A stretch of 64,000 nucleotides of DNA, from positions 1-64,000 of the forward strand of contig NZ_SISF01000034.1 of the NCBI RefSeq assembly GCF_004310285.1, read 5' to 3'. Positions 9,254-18,656 of this stretch are shown piece by piece (positions within the stretch are counted from its first letter, which is position 1; each line of letters begins with the position of its first letter). The position numbers were made by a program, and so were the translations under genes. The notes under the pieces were generated by a model that was not told where the DNA came from, ran no database searches, and saw only the letters and a program-made list of their open reading frames with translations. The stretch is from Agrobacterium cavarae. Lineage in GTDB: Bacteria; Pseudomonadota; Alphaproteobacteria; Rhizobiales; Rhizobiaceae.

Positions 9254-10665
9254 AGATGCCGAAAGCCATCGGTCTTGTCCATTTCATCGGAATTGGCGGC
9301 ATCGGCATGAGCGGCATTGCCGAGGTGCTGCACAATCTCGGCCATCGCGTCCAAGGGTCCGATCAGGCGGACAGCGCCAATGTGCAGCGTCTGCGTGACA
9401 AGGGTATCGAGGTTTTCGTCGGTCACAAGGCCGAGAACCTGGGTGATGCGGAAGTGGTCGTCGTGTCGACCGCCATCAAGAAGAACAATCCGGAACTGGT
9501 TGCGGCGCGCGAAAAGCACCTGCCGATCGTTCGCCGGGCCGAAATGCTGGCCGAACTGATGCGCTTTCGCAATGCGATCGCCATTGGCGGGACGCATGGC
9601 AAGACCACGACGACCTCCATGGTGGCGACGCTCTTGGAAGCCGGCAATCTCGATCCGACCGTCATCAATGGCGGCATCATCAACGCCTATGGCACCAATG
9701 CCCGCATGGGCGAGGGTGAGTGGATGGTGGTGGAGGCCGATGAGTCCGATGGCACCTTCCTGAAGCTTCCCGCCGATGTGGCGGTCGTGACCAATATCGA
9801 CCCGGAGCATCTCGACCATTACGGCAATTTCGAAGCCGTGCGCGAAGCCTTCCGCCAATTCGTGGAAAACGTGCCATTCTATGGCTTCGGCGTCATGTGC
9901 CTCGACCATCCAGAAGTACAGACTCTGGTCGGCAAGATCGAGGACCGCAAGGTCATCACCTATGGTGAGAACCCGCAGGCCGATGTGCGCTTCTCCAATG
10001 TCCGCATCGACGGGACAAAGTCCATCTTCGACGTGGAGATCCGCCGCCGCCGCACGGGCAAGGTGTTTTCCTTCAAGGATCTCGTCCTTCCGATGCCAGG
10101 CCGTCACAATATCTCGAACGCCACGGCGGCGATCGCCGTTGCCAACCGCCTTGGCATTTCAGAGGCCGACATCAAGAAGGGGCTAGGCTCTTTTGGTGGG
10201 GTCAAGCGTCGCTTCACGTTGACGGGGGAATCCAACGGCGTTCAGGTCTTCGACGATTACGGTCATCATCCGGTGGAAATCAAGGCGGTGTTGAAGGCCG
10301 CACGTGAGGCCTGCCAGGGCCGTATCATCGCCGTGCATCAGCCTCACCGCTTTACGCGCCTGTCGAGCCTTTTCGAGGATTTCGCCCATTGCTTCAACGA
10401 TGCGGACACGATTCTTCTTGCTCCGGTTTATGCTGCGGGTGAAGATGCCATCGAGGGCGTGAACTCCGAGACGCTGGTTTCCGCAACCAGAGCTGCGGGA
10501 CATCGCGATGCCCGATACCTCGCCTCGCGGGACGATCTGGCAAAGACGGTCGCAGCCATTGCGAATCCGGGTGATTTCGTGGTTCTCTTGGGGGCTGGTA
10601 ATATTACACAGTGGGCGGCAGCGCTGCCCTCGGAATTGGATAGCATTTCAGGAAAGTCTGCATGA
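9250..10665 (+). CDS. murC: UDP-MurNAc--L-alanine ligase MurC
   Basis: Cytoplasmic Mur ligase (471 aa) that attaches the first stem-peptide residue, L-alanine, to UDP-MurNAc. It begins with the GIGGIGMSGIAE nucleotide-sugar loop; the ATP loop GTHGKTTT starts at residue 114; a DDYGHHPVEI segment characteristic of MurC is in the C-terminal domain. Both flanking junctions (murG and murB) are ATGA overlaps, so translation is probably coupled through three genes. Confidence 0.98.
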   Translation: MKMPKAIGLVHFIGIGGIGMSGIAEVLHNLGHRVQGSDQADSANVQRLRDKGIEVFVGHKAENLGDAEVVVVSTAIKKNNPELVAAREKHLPIVRRAEMLAELMRFRNAIAIGGTHGKTTTTSMVATLLEAGNLDPTVINGGIINAYGTNARMGEGEWMVVEADESDGTFLKLPADVAVVTNIDPEHLDHYGNFEAVREAFRQFVENVPFYGFGVMCLDHPEVQTLVGKIEDRKVITYGENPQADVRFSNVRIDGTKSIFDVEIRRRRTGKVFSFKDLVLPMPGRHNISNATAAIAVANRLGISEADIKKGLGSFGGVKRRFTLTGESNGVQVFDDYGHHPVEIKAVLKAAREACQGRIIAVHQPHRFTRLSSLFEDFAHCFNDADTILLAPVYAAGEDAIEGVNSETLVSATRAAGHRDARYLASRDDLAKTVAAIANPGDFVVLLGAGNITQWAAALPSELDSISGKSA

Positions 10666-11627
10666 GACAGGTGGATGGGGTAAAGTTGCTGGGAAGGCTC
10701 GGCGACGGAGTGAAGGAACTCAGAGGACGTGTGACGCCGGACTCGCCGATGGACCGCGTGACGTGGTTCAGGGCCGGTGGTCTTGCGGAACTGATGTTCC
10801 AGCCCCACGATACGGATGATCTCATCACCTTCCTCAAGCTTCTGCCGGACGATGTTCCGCTGACAGTCGTTGGCGTTGGTTCCAACTTGCTCGTGCGTGA
10901 TGGCGGCATTCCAGGCGTGGTTGTGCGTCTATCGGCCAAGGGTTTCGGTCAGGTCGAGCTTGCAGGCGAGAACCGCATCAAGGCCGGTGCCATCTGCCCG
11001 GACAAGCATATCGCTGCCATGGCAATGGACAACAGCATTGGCGGCTTCCATTTCTACTACGGCATTCCAGGCTCCATCGGCGGTGCGCTGCGCATGAATG
11101 CCGGCGCCAATGGTGGCGAGACCCGCGATCGCGTTGTCGAAGTCTATGCGTTGGATCGCAAGGGCAACAGCCATGTGCTCTCCAATGCCGATATGCAGTA
11201 TAGCTACCGCCACTCTGGTGCGGACAAGGATCTGATCTTCACCGGTGCGCTGTTTGAGGGTTATCCGGAAGACCGTGCGAAGATCCGCGCCGACATGGAC
11301 GCTGTGCGTCATCACCGCGAGACGGTTCAGCCGATCCGCGAACAGACGGGCGGTTCGACCTTCAAGAACCCGGAGGGCCACTCCGCCTGGGAACTGATCG
11401 ACGAGGCGGGTGGTCGCGGCATGGTGATCGGCGGCGCACAAATGTCGTCGCTGCATTGCAACTTCATGATCAATACCGGCCACGCGACGGGCTACGATCT
11501 CGAATATCTCGGTGAGGCCGTGCGCAAGCGGGTCTTTGAAAATTCCGGCATTCGTCTGGAATGGGAAATCAAGCGCCTTGGGCTCTTCATGCCGGGCCGG
11601 GAAGTCGAGCCGTTTCTCGGCGCATAA
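10662..11627 (+). CDS. murB: UDP-N-acetylenolpyruvoylglucosamine reductase MurB
   Basis: FAD-dependent cytoplasmic reductase (321 aa) that makes UDP-MurNAc from enolpyruvyl-UDP-GlcNAc with NADPH. The FAD-binding region shows GSNLLVRDGG and GIPGSIGGALRMNAG; the GSTFKNPEG loop carries the serine that protonates the substrate. The compact layout lacking the E. coli-type insertion suggests the type IIa form, as is usual in alphaproteobacteria. Last gene of the first dcw block; a strong stem-loop terminator follows within 30 bases. Confidence 0.97.
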   Translation: MRQVDGVKLLGRLGDGVKELRGRVTPDSPMDRVTWFRAGGLAELMFQPHDTDDLITFLKLLPDDVPLTVVGVGSNLLVRDGGIPGVVVRLSAKGFGQVELAGENRIKAGAICPDKHIAAMAMDNSIGGFHFYYGIPGSIGGALRMNAGANGGETRDRVVEVYALDRKGNSHVLSNADMQYSYRHSGADKDLIFTGALFEGYPEDRAKIRADMDAVRHHRETVQPIREQTGGSTFKNPEGHSAWELIDEAGGRGMVIGGAQMSSLHCNFMINTGHATGYDLEYLGEAVRKRVFENSGIRLEWEIKRLGLFMPGREVEPFLGA

Positions 11628-11650
11628 GCGCCGTCATTAGCAGTCAAAGA

Positions 11651-11686
11651 AAAGCCCGCGAAGTCAGAAGCTTCGCGGGCTTTTTT
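11651..11686 (+). terminator. Rho-independent terminator after murB
   Basis: A 13-bp perfect stem (AAAGCCCGCGAAG / CTTCGCGGGCTTT) with a 7-base loop runs into six T residues. It ends the ftsI-murB transcript. A-rich sequence on the other side means it could also serve the convergent minus-strand transporter. Confidence 0.9.
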
Positions 11687-11752
11687 GTGAGCTTGATTCA
11701 GGCTTCAAGCGGCGCACTATCGATGATGATGCGTCGCCCTTATCCGGATCGC

Positions 11753-13057
11753 TTATACTTCGTCCTTGCCGGAGGCGAGGATGCAGATCAGCGTGATGAC
11801 GGCAGCAAGGCCGAGATAGTAGCCGACGGCTGCCATGCCGTAAGTCGTCTGCAGCCACGTCGCGATGTAGGGAGCGAGCGAGGCGCCGACGATGCCTGCG
11901 AAGTTGAAGGTCAGCGACGCGCCGGTGTAGCGCACACTGGTGGGGAAGGGTGCCGCGAGTGCTGCACCGATCAGGGCGTAGGTCATGCCCATCAGCGCCA
12001 TCGCAGAAGCCGCGAAGATCGCAACGCCTGCTTCACCGCCGCCCAGCAGAACCGGAAGCAGGAAGGAGAAGGCGGCAATCAGGACCGTGATGACGATCAG
12101 CGACAGGCGACGACCGACCTTGTCACCGACGATGCCGGTCAGCGGAATGAAGATGCCGAAGACGACGGCGCTGAGGATCTGGATTTCCAGCGCGTCGAGG
12201 AAGGGGATCTTCAAGACCTTGACGTTGTAGGACAGCAGCCACGCGGTTGCGATATAGAACAGCACGAAGGTGACAAGCGCTACGAAGGTGCCGAGGAACA
12301 GGCTGCGCTTGTACTTGGTGAAGATTTCCTTGGCAGGAACCGCAACGCGCTCATGCTTGTCGATGGCCTTCTGGAAGGCAGGCGTTTCCGAGATGGAGAA
12401 ACGGACCCACAGACCAACGGCGATCAGCAGCGTCGACGCGATGAAAGGAATACGCCAGCCCCAGGAAATTAGCGCTTCATTCGACATGACATGCAGAAGC
12501 AGCCAGAAGATGCCGGAGGACAGGAAGAGGCCGACCGGTGCGCCAAGCTGCGGGAACATGGCATACCAGTTGCGTTTTCCGGGAGGCGCGTTTTCCGTTG
12601 CCAGAAGAACGGCACCGCCCCATTCACCGCCAAGACCAAAGCCCTGACCGAAACGGCATAGTGCCAGCAGCAGCGGAGCGAGAACGCCGGCTGTCTCATA
12701 GGACGGCAGAAGACCGATCACGACGGTGGAAATGCCCATTGTCAGGAGAGCCGCAACGAGCGTCGTCTTGCGGCCAACGCGGTCACCGTAGTGGCCGAAC
12801 ACCAGCGCGCCGAGCGGACGGGCAAAGAAGGCGATCGAGAAGGTAGCGAAGGATGCAAGAAGCGCCGTCATCGGATCGCTGTTGGGGAAGAACAGCGTCG
12901 GAAACACGAGCACGGCTGCGGTCGCATAAACGTAGAAATCGAAGAATTCGATGGTCGTGCCGACCAGGCTGGCAGTGAGAACTCGTGCAGGCGAATTTGT
13001 CTTTACATCGTTCGGCTTGTCAGCTGTCGGCGATACAGGCGATATCGCGTCAGTCAT
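11753..13057 (-). CDS. MFS transporter, metabolite:H+ symporter (MHS) family
   Basis: Twelve-span major facilitator protein (434 aa) in the inner membrane. The MFS loop 2-3 signature appears as GHYGDRVGRK near residue 90, and the N-terminal pattern TIEFFDFYVYATAA with RFGQGFGLGGEWGGA in the fourth span region is typical of the MHS branch (ProP, ShiA, citrate and ketoglutarate carriers). The substrate cannot be told from sequence. It is transcribed against the dcw genes and interrupts the cluster between murB and ddl. The ATG at 13057 is the clear N-terminus, with only a weak ribosome site. Confidence 0.9.
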   Translation of the reverse strand: MTDAISPVSPTADKPNDVKTNSPARVLTASLVGTTIEFFDFYVYATAAVLVFPTLFFPNSDPMTALLASFATFSIAFFARPLGALVFGHYGDRVGRKTTLVAALLTMGISTVVIGLLPSYETAGVLAPLLLALCRFGQGFGLGGEWGGAVLLATENAPPGKRNWYAMFPQLGAPVGLFLSSGIFWLLLHVMSNEALISWGWRIPFIASTLLIAVGLWVRFSISETPAFQKAIDKHERVAVPAKEIFTKYKRSLFLGTFVALVTFVLFYIATAWLLSYNVKVLKIPFLDALEIQILSAVVFGIFIPLTGIVGDKVGRRLSLIVITVLIAAFSFLLPVLLGGGEAGVAIFAASAMALMGMTYALIGAALAAPFPTSVRYTGASLTFNFAGIVGASLAPYIATWLQTTYGMAAVGYYLGLAAVITLICILASGKDEV

Positions 13058-13583
13058 TATATTCGTTCCATTGTTAAGTAGGACTTATGACCTTCAAGAG
13101 GCTGCGGTTGCGTTAACGCAATTTTCGATCCTTTGAAACGCTTAAAGCGCAATAAGCAGCAAAAAATACGAGGGAAGGCAGGGTGTTTCCGTTCGTGGCG
13201 ACTTCAACCGGCTTGTCGTTTGCCCGTGATCGGCGTGACGAACGGTGTCGCGAGGCGGTGTCAAAAACCCTGGGGACAAGCTGGCGATCTTAACGAATCG
13301 ATCTTGCTTTCGATGCCGATGCTCAAACTCCGCGCAACGGTTTTATTTGATCCGGTTGAAATTCTGAATCTTGCATCGACCGCAACACTCTGATTCCAAG
13401 GAAGGAATCCGTGCCTCATGTGATTCTTTAACAAAAATCGTATCGCGGGCCGTTTCGGTTAAGGAAAGTAAACGCTTCGTTAACCTTAATGACGTTTAAG
13501 TGTCTCGTACGGGTCGGGCGAGAGAATCGCGAACCATTCCGGTTCCGGTGCCTCGTCTGAAATTTCAGGTGTTAGAGGTTTTT
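13058..13583. other. Long intergenic region between the MHS transporter and ddl
   Basis: A 526-base divergent gap with no convincing gene. It should hold the promoter for the ddl-ftsQAZ block and the promoter for the minus-strand transporter. The ddl-proximal 80 bases are rich in TTAA tetramers (see the separate regulatory entry). Weak reading frames inside it show no family resemblance. Confidence 0.6.
13428..13500 (+). promoter_or_regulatory. TTAA-rich candidate CtrA-binding region upstream of ddl-ftsQAZ
   Basis: Four TTAA tetramers occur at 13428, 13459, 13480 and 13486, and a fifth at 13496. The last pair is separated by six bases, close to the TTAA-N7-TTAA recognition pattern of the alphaproteobacterial cell-cycle regulator CtrA, and TTAACC at 13480 matches a CtrA half-site. 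CtrA control of division genes is established in related bacteria; assignment here is inference from motif and position, and the six-base spacing is not the consensus. Confidence 0.35.
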
Positions 13584-14510
13584 ATGAGCGGCAAGCACGT
13601 AGCTGTTCTTATGGGTGGGTTTTCTTCGGAGCGGCCGGTCAGCCTCTCGTCGGGAGAGGCTTGCGCGTCCGCGCTGGAAGGCGAGGGCTATAAGGTCACG
13701 CGTGTGGATGTCGATCGTAATATCGCTGCCGTTCTTGCGGATATGCGGCCCGATGTCGCTTTCAATGCGCTGCATGGCCCGTTCGGTGAAGACGGCACGA
13801 TCCAGGGTATTCTTGAATATCTCGAAATTCCCTATACGCATTCCGGTGTTGCGGCGTCTTCTCTGGCGATGAACAAGTCGCAGTCCAAGAAGATTGCCGC
13901 TGCTGCTGGCATTCCTGTTGCTGCTGAAAAGCTGATGAACCGTTTCGATATCGGTTCAGAGCATCCGATGGCGACGCCTTACGTCGTCAAGCCGGTCCGT
14001 GAAGGCTCGAGCTTCGGTGTCGTCATCGTCAAGGAAGATCAATCCCATCCTCCGCAAGTGCTTGGCTCGACCGAATGGCGCTATGGTGATTCGGTCATGG
14101 TCGAGCGCTATGTTCATGGCCGTGAAATGACCTGCGGCGTGATGAATGGCGAGGCTCTCGGTGTTACGGAAGTGGTGCCGCTCGGCCATAATTTTTACGA
14201 TTACGACGCGAAATACGCCAAGGGTGGCTCAAAGCATGTCATCCCGGCGGAAATTTCACCGAATATTTACCAAAAAATCCAATCATTGGCAGTCATGGCG
14301 CATCAGGTGATTGGCTGCCGTGGCGTGAGCCGTTCGGATTTTCGCTACGACGACCGTTTCTCAGAAGATGGCGAACTTATCTGGCTGGAAATCAATACCC
14401 AGCCGGGCATGACGCCAACCTCCCTCGTGCCCGAAATGGCGGCTCATCAGGGCCGTTCCTTTGGTGAGCTTGTCCGGTGGATGGTGGAGGACGCGTCGTG
14501 CTTGCGGTAA
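13584..14510 (+). CDS. ddl: D-alanine--D-alanine ligase
   Basis: ATP-grasp enzyme (308 aa) that makes the D-Ala-D-Ala dipeptide used by MurF. The N-terminal MGGFSSERPVSLSSG loop, HGPFGEDG motif, and the metal- and phosphate-binding EINTQPGMTPTSL segment near the C-terminus are conserved. I take the ATG at 13584 because it has AGAGG five bases upstream and gives the usual family start; the longer frame from a GTG at 13500 adds non-conserved sequence. It overlaps ftsQ by 13 bases and opens the second dcw block. Confidence 0.96.
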   Translation: MSGKHVAVLMGGFSSERPVSLSSGEACASALEGEGYKVTRVDVDRNIAAVLADMRPDVAFNALHGPFGEDGTIQGILEYLEIPYTHSGVAASSLAMNKSQSKKIAAAAGIPVAAEKLMNRFDIGSEHPMATPYVVKPVREGSSFGVVIVKEDQSHPPQVLGSTEWRYGDSVMVERYVHGREMTCGVMNGEALGVTEVVPLGHNFYDYDAKYAKGGSKHVIPAEISPNIYQKIQSLAVMAHQVIGCRGVSRSDFRYDDRFSEDGELIWLEINTQPGMTPTSLVPEMAAHQGRSFGELVRWMVEDASCLR

Positions 14511-15427
14511 ACGGCAAAAGATCGACAGCTAAAAAGCGTGCGAACAACGCATCGGTGGGTGCGGACGATCGCCTCGTCCTTCCGCGTCCGCTGCGTCGTG
14601 TGTTCCGTTTTTGCGCCAGCCTTGCGACGGGGCGCATTCACATTCCGGCTCATACCGGTACGGCTTCGACACTGGTATTCTTCTCCGCCGTTGGTCTCTA
14701 TGGCATGTCGCTTGGTGGCCACACGGAGCTGGTCGCTCAGGCGACGACCTCTGCCGCCGGGTTTGCCGTCGAAGACGTGAAAGTCTCCGGCAATCTGCAG
14801 ACCTCGGAAATCGAAGTCTTTCAGCTTCTCGGTCTCGATGGCGCGACGTCGCTGATCGCGCTTAACGTCAATGCAGCGCGCAAGAAGCTGACCGAGCTTC
14901 CCTGGGTCGAAGATGTCGAAGTGCGCAAGGTCTATCCGAAGACGATCGAAGTTCGTCTGAAGGAGCGCCAGGCTTTCGGCATCTGGCAGCACGGTTCGGA
15001 ACTCTCGCTGATCGAAAAGAGCGGCAGCGTGATCGCGCCGTTGCGGGACAATAAATATGCCGGCTTGCCGCTGTTCGTCGGTCGTGACGCCGAAACGGGT
15101 GCCGCAGGTTTCGTCGACGAGTTGGCCGACTGGCCGGAAATCCGCAACCGCGTTCGCGCTTATGTGCGCGTCGCCGGTCGCCGGTGGGATTTGCATCTCG
15201 ACAACGGGATCGTCGTCAAGTTGCCGGAAGAAAATGTGCCGAAGGCGCTGCAGCTTCTTGCTCGCCTCGACATGGAGCAAAAAATCCTCTCGCGCGATGT
15301 CGCAGCAGTTGACCTGCGCCTTTCCGACCGCACCACGGTGCAGTTGACGGAAGGTGCGGCAGAGCGTCGCCAGACTGCCGTTGACGCCCGCAGCAAAGCC
15401 CTCAAGAAAGCGGAGAAGAGCACATGA
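14498..15427 (+). CDS. ftsQ: Cell division protein FtsQ
   Basis: Bitopic inner membrane protein (309 aa) that links the cytoplasmic Z-ring to the septal synthases. It has a basic cytoplasmic N-terminus, one membrane span at roughly residues 55-75, then a POTRA domain (AVEDVKVSGNLQTSE onwards) and the FtsQ beta domain. The start is taken as GTG at 14498, preceded by GGAGG with seven-base spacing; a GTG at 14477 in the same frame lacks a good ribosome site. The stop overlaps the ftsA start (ATGA). Confidence 0.95.
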   Translation: MLAVNGKRSTAKKRANNASVGADDRLVLPRPLRRVFRFCASLATGRIHIPAHTGTASTLVFFSAVGLYGMSLGGHTELVAQATTSAAGFAVEDVKVSGNLQTSEIEVFQLLGLDGATSLIALNVNAARKKLTELPWVEDVEVRKVYPKTIEVRLKERQAFGIWQHGSELSLIEKSGSVIAPLRDNKYAGLPLFVGRDAETGAAGFVDELADWPEIRNRVRAYVRVAGRRWDLHLDNGIVVKLPEENVPKALQLLARLDMEQKILSRDVAAVDLRLSDRTTVQLTEGAAERRQTAVDARSKALKKAEKST

Positions 15428-16758
15428 GCTTATTCGGTTCTTCTCAGTTCGGTCTTCCGCGCCTGAAGCCCTTGTCGTCGAAGCGCAACCATGTAGTTTC
15501 CGTTCTCGATATCGGCTCCACCAAGGTGGTCTGCATGATCGGCCGCCTGACGCCGCGCCAGGAGAGCGAAGTTCTTCCCGGTCGCACCCACAAGGTCGAT
15601 GTGATCGGCATTGGTCATCAGCGCTCGCGTGGCGTGAAATCCGGTGTGATCGCCGATCTCGATGCGCTGGAAGGCGTCATTCGTCTGGCCGTCGATGCGG
15701 CCGAGCGCATGGCGGGTCTCACGGTTGACAGCCTGATCGTCAATGTTTCGGCTGGCCGTCTGGCAAGCGACATCTACACCGCCTCCATCGATCTCGGCGG
15801 CCAGGAAGTGGAAGCTGGCGATCTTCGCAAGGTCCTGATTGCCGCAAGCCAGCAGTCGCTGCGTCAGGACCGTGCAATTCTCCACTCGCTTCCGACTGGC
15901 TATTCGCTGGATGGCGAGCGCGGCATTCGCGATCCGCTTTCCATGTATGGCGACCTGCTGGGCGTGGACATGCATGTGGTCACCGCTGAGCGCACGGCGC
16001 TGAAGAACCTCGAGCTCTGCATCAACCGCGCGCATCTGTCGGTCGAAGGCATTGTTGCCACCCCCTATGCCAGCGGTCTTGCGGCACTTGTGGATGACGA
16101 AGTCGAACTCGGATGTGCTGCCATTGACATGGGCGGCGGCACGACGACGATCTCGGTTTTCGCCGAAGGTCGCCTGGTTCACACCGATGCTATCGGTCTT
16201 GGCGGTCATCATGTCACCACCGACCTCGCACGTGGTCTTTCCACGCGTATCGAGGACGCCGAGCGTCTGAAGGTCGTTCACGGTTCCTCGCTTGCCAATG
16301 GTGGCGTGGACGATCGCGAGATGATCGCCGTTCCGCCGATTGGCGAGGATGATCGCGACCAGCCATCGCAGGTTTCGAAGGCACTGGTCAGTCGCATCAT
16401 TCGTGCTCGTATCGAAGAGACGCTCGAACTGATCCGCGACCGTATCCAGAAGTCCGGTTTCAGCCCGATCGTGGGCAAGCGCGTGGTGCTGACGGGTGGC
16501 GCAAGCCAGCTCACCGGTCTGCCGGAAACGGCGCGTCGCATTCTGGCTCGCAATGTGCGCATCGGTCGTCCGATGGGCGTGGCGGGCCTGCCGGTTGCGG
16601 CCAAGGGCCCGGCCTTTTCCACGGCTTGCGGATTGATGATCTATCCGCAAATCGCGGACATTGAAATTCACGCGGCGCAGAGCGGAATGTTCTCGCCGTT
16701 TGGAATGGGCAGCGGGCGGATAGCCCGTGTGGGGCAGTGGCTGAAAGAAAGTTTCTGA
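15424..16758 (+). CDS. ftsA: Cell division protein FtsA
   Basis: Actin-fold ATPase (444 aa) that tethers FtsZ to the membrane. Phosphate-1 (VLDIGSTKVVCMIG, near residues 27-40) and phosphate-2 (DMGGGTTTISVF) loops and the adenosine motif (VVLTGGASQLTG) are all visible. The C-terminal amphipathic tail (RIARVGQWLKESF) fits the membrane-targeting helix. It is coupled to ftsQ by an ATGA overlap and lies 93 bases before ftsZ, a gap large enough to contain an additional ftsZ promoter, though I cannot identify one. Confidence 0.97.
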   Translation: MSLFGSSQFGLPRLKPLSSKRNHVVSVLDIGSTKVVCMIGRLTPRQESEVLPGRTHKVDVIGIGHQRSRGVKSGVIADLDALEGVIRLAVDAAERMAGLTVDSLIVNVSAGRLASDIYTASIDLGGQEVEAGDLRKVLIAASQQSLRQDRAILHSLPTGYSLDGERGIRDPLSMYGDLLGVDMHVVTAERTALKNLELCINRAHLSVEGIVATPYASGLAALVDDEVELGCAAIDMGGGTTTISVFAEGRLVHTDAIGLGGHHVTTDLARGLSTRIEDAERLKVVHGSSLANGGVDDREMIAVPPIGEDDRDQPSQVSKALVSRIIRARIEETLELIRDRIQKSGFSPIVGKRVVLTGGASQLTGLPETARRILARNVRIGRPMGVAGLPVAAKGPAFSTACGLMIYPQIADIEIHAAQSGMFSPFGMGSGRIARVGQWLKESF

Positions 16759-16851
16759 TCCTTTTCCTGCGTATCACGGAAGAGGAATGAGTGAAGTTCA
16801 AAGAAATTGGCCAGCGGGGCGTTGCCGGCCATCAAAAGAAGGAATGGTAAA

Positions 16852-18612
16852 ATGACGATACAGCTGCAAAAGCCGGATATCACCGAGCTGAAGCCACGCA
16901 TCACCGTTTTCGGTGTTGGCGGCGGTGGCGGTAACGCTGTCAATAACATGATCACGGCAGGTCTGCAGGGCGTCGATTTCGTCGTCGCCAACACTGACGC
17001 GCAGGCCCTGACGATGACGAAGGCCGACCGGGTGATCCAGCTCGGCGTCAACGTCACCGAAGGTCTCGGTGCCGGTTCTCAGCCGGAAGTCGGTCGCGCT
17101 GCTGCCGAAGAGTGCATCGATGAAATCATCGACCACCTGAACGGCACTCACATGTGCTTCGTCACCGCCGGCATGGGCGGCGGCACGGGCACGGGTGCGG
17201 CTCCGGTCGTTGCACAGGCTGCCCGCAACAAGGGCATCCTGACGGTCGGCGTTGTTACCAAGCCGTTCCATTTCGAAGGTGGACGCCGCATGCGTCTGGC
17301 CGAACAGGGCATCGAAGAGCTGCAGAAGTCTGTCGATACGCTGATCGTCATTCCGAACCAGAACCTCTTCCGCATTGCTAACGACAAGACGACCTTTGCC
17401 GATGCCTTCGCAATGGCCGACCAGGTTCTCTATTCCGGCGTTGCCTGCATCACCGACCTGATGGTGAAGGAAGGTCTTATCAACCTCGACTTCGCTGACG
17501 TTCGCTCGGTCATGCGCGAAATGGGCCGCGCAATGATGGGTACGGGTGAAGCGTCCGGCGAAGGCCGCGCAATGCAGGCTGCGGAAGCGGCTATTGCCAA
17601 CCCGCTGCTCGACGAAACCTCGATGAAGGGCGCACAGGGCCTCCTGATCTCCATCACCGGCGGTCGCGACCTGACCCTCTTCGAAGTTGACGAAGCTGCA
17701 ACGCGTATTCGCGAAGAAGTCGATCCGGATGCCAACATCATCCTCGGCGCGACTTTCGACGAAGCGCTCGAAGGCCTCATCCGCGTTTCCGTCGTTGCCA
17801 CCGGCATCGACCGTGTACCGGGCCAGATGGAAAAGAACATCGCCGAGATGCGTGCAGCCGCCGCTGCAGCAGCAAAGCCCGTTATCCGTCCCTCCGCGGC
17901 CGTTGCATCCGCTCCGGCCGCAGTTCAGCCTGCCCCAGTTATGCAGGCACCAAAGTCCGTAGATCCGATTGCTCAGACCATCCGCGCTGCGGAAGTCGAT
18001 ATGGAGCGCGAACTCGCTCTGGCCGCTGCTGAACAGCAGTTGCGCCAGGCACAGGCAGAAGCCGAGTTCCGCCCACAGAGCAAGCTGTTCGCATCTGCTC
18101 CGGCCGAATCGCCGGTCGTTGCTCGCCCCGCAGCACCGGTTCAGGCTGCTCCGGCACCTGTATACCACGCTCCGGAGCAGGTCGCAGCGCCGGCTCCGCG
18201 CATGGCACAGCCACAGGCTCAGGTTTATCATGAACCAGCTCCTGTCGCGCGCCAGCCGGAGCCGGTTCGCATGCCAAAGGTCGAGGACTTTCCGCCAGTG
18301 GTGAAGGCTGAAATGGATCACCGTGCACAGGTTGCTCACGCAGCACCTGAAGAGCGCGGTCCCATGGGACTGCTGAAGCGAATCACAAATTCGCTCGGCC
18401 GTCGCGATGAAGAAGAAACTGTTCCTTCCGACATGATGGATGCTCCGAGCCTCGCTCCGCAGCAGCGCCGTCCGATGTCTCCGGAAGCGAGCATGTATGC
18501 ACCGCGTCGCGGCAACCTGGATGACCATGGTCGCCAGTCGCCGGCTTCTGCCAGCCATCACGAAGACGATCAGCTCGAAATTCCGGCCTTCCTGCGCCGT
18601 CAATCAAACTGA
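16852..18612 (+). CDS. ftsZ: Cell division GTPase FtsZ
   Basis: Tubulin-like GTPase (586 aa) that polymerises into the Z-ring. The nucleotide-binding GVGGGGGNAVNNM and tubulin signature GGGTGTG (residues 109-115) are intact, as is the T7 synergy loop with NLDFADVRSVM. After residue about 320 comes a linker of some 250 residues rich in Ala, Pro, Gln and Val, ending in the conserved tail LEIPAFLRRQ that binds FtsA and other partners. The long linker is normal for alphaproteobacteria. The ATG at 16852 has AAGGA eight bases upstream; an in-frame ATG at 16807 has no such support. Confidence 0.98.
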   Translation: MTIQLQKPDITELKPRITVFGVGGGGGNAVNNMITAGLQGVDFVVANTDAQALTMTKADRVIQLGVNVTEGLGAGSQPEVGRAAAEECIDEIIDHLNGTHMCFVTAGMGGGTGTGAAPVVAQAARNKGILTVGVVTKPFHFEGGRRMRLAEQGIEELQKSVDTLIVIPNQNLFRIANDKTTFADAFAMADQVLYSGVACITDLMVKEGLINLDFADVRSVMREMGRAMMGTGEASGEGRAMQAAEAAIANPLLDETSMKGAQGLLISITGGRDLTLFEVDEAATRIREEVDPDANIILGATFDEALEGLIRVSVVATGIDRVPGQMEKNIAEMRAAAAAAAKPVIRPSAAVASAPAAVQPAPVMQAPKSVDPIAQTIRAAEVDMERELALAAAEQQLRQAQAEAEFRPQSKLFASAPAESPVVARPAAPVQAAPAPVYHAPEQVAAPAPRMAQPQAQVYHEPAPVARQPEPVRMPKVEDFPPVVKAEMDHRAQVAHAAPEERGPMGLLKRITNSLGRRDEEETVPSDMMDAPSLAPQQRRPMSPEASMYAPRRGNLDDHGRQSPASASHHEDDQLEIPAFLRRQSN

Positions 18613-18656
18613 TCGGATAGCCGGTCGGTGAACCGATCAGGCGATTCTGCGTTAAG

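Noticed and set aside
11561..12472. Plus-strand frame of 303 codons opposite the MHS transporter
   Set aside because: It runs through the murB terminator and lies antisense to membrane spans; charged composition marks it as a shadow.
13133..13393. 86-codon plus-strand frame in the gap before ddl
   Set aside because: No ribosome site, no domain resemblance, and the region is expected to be regulatory.
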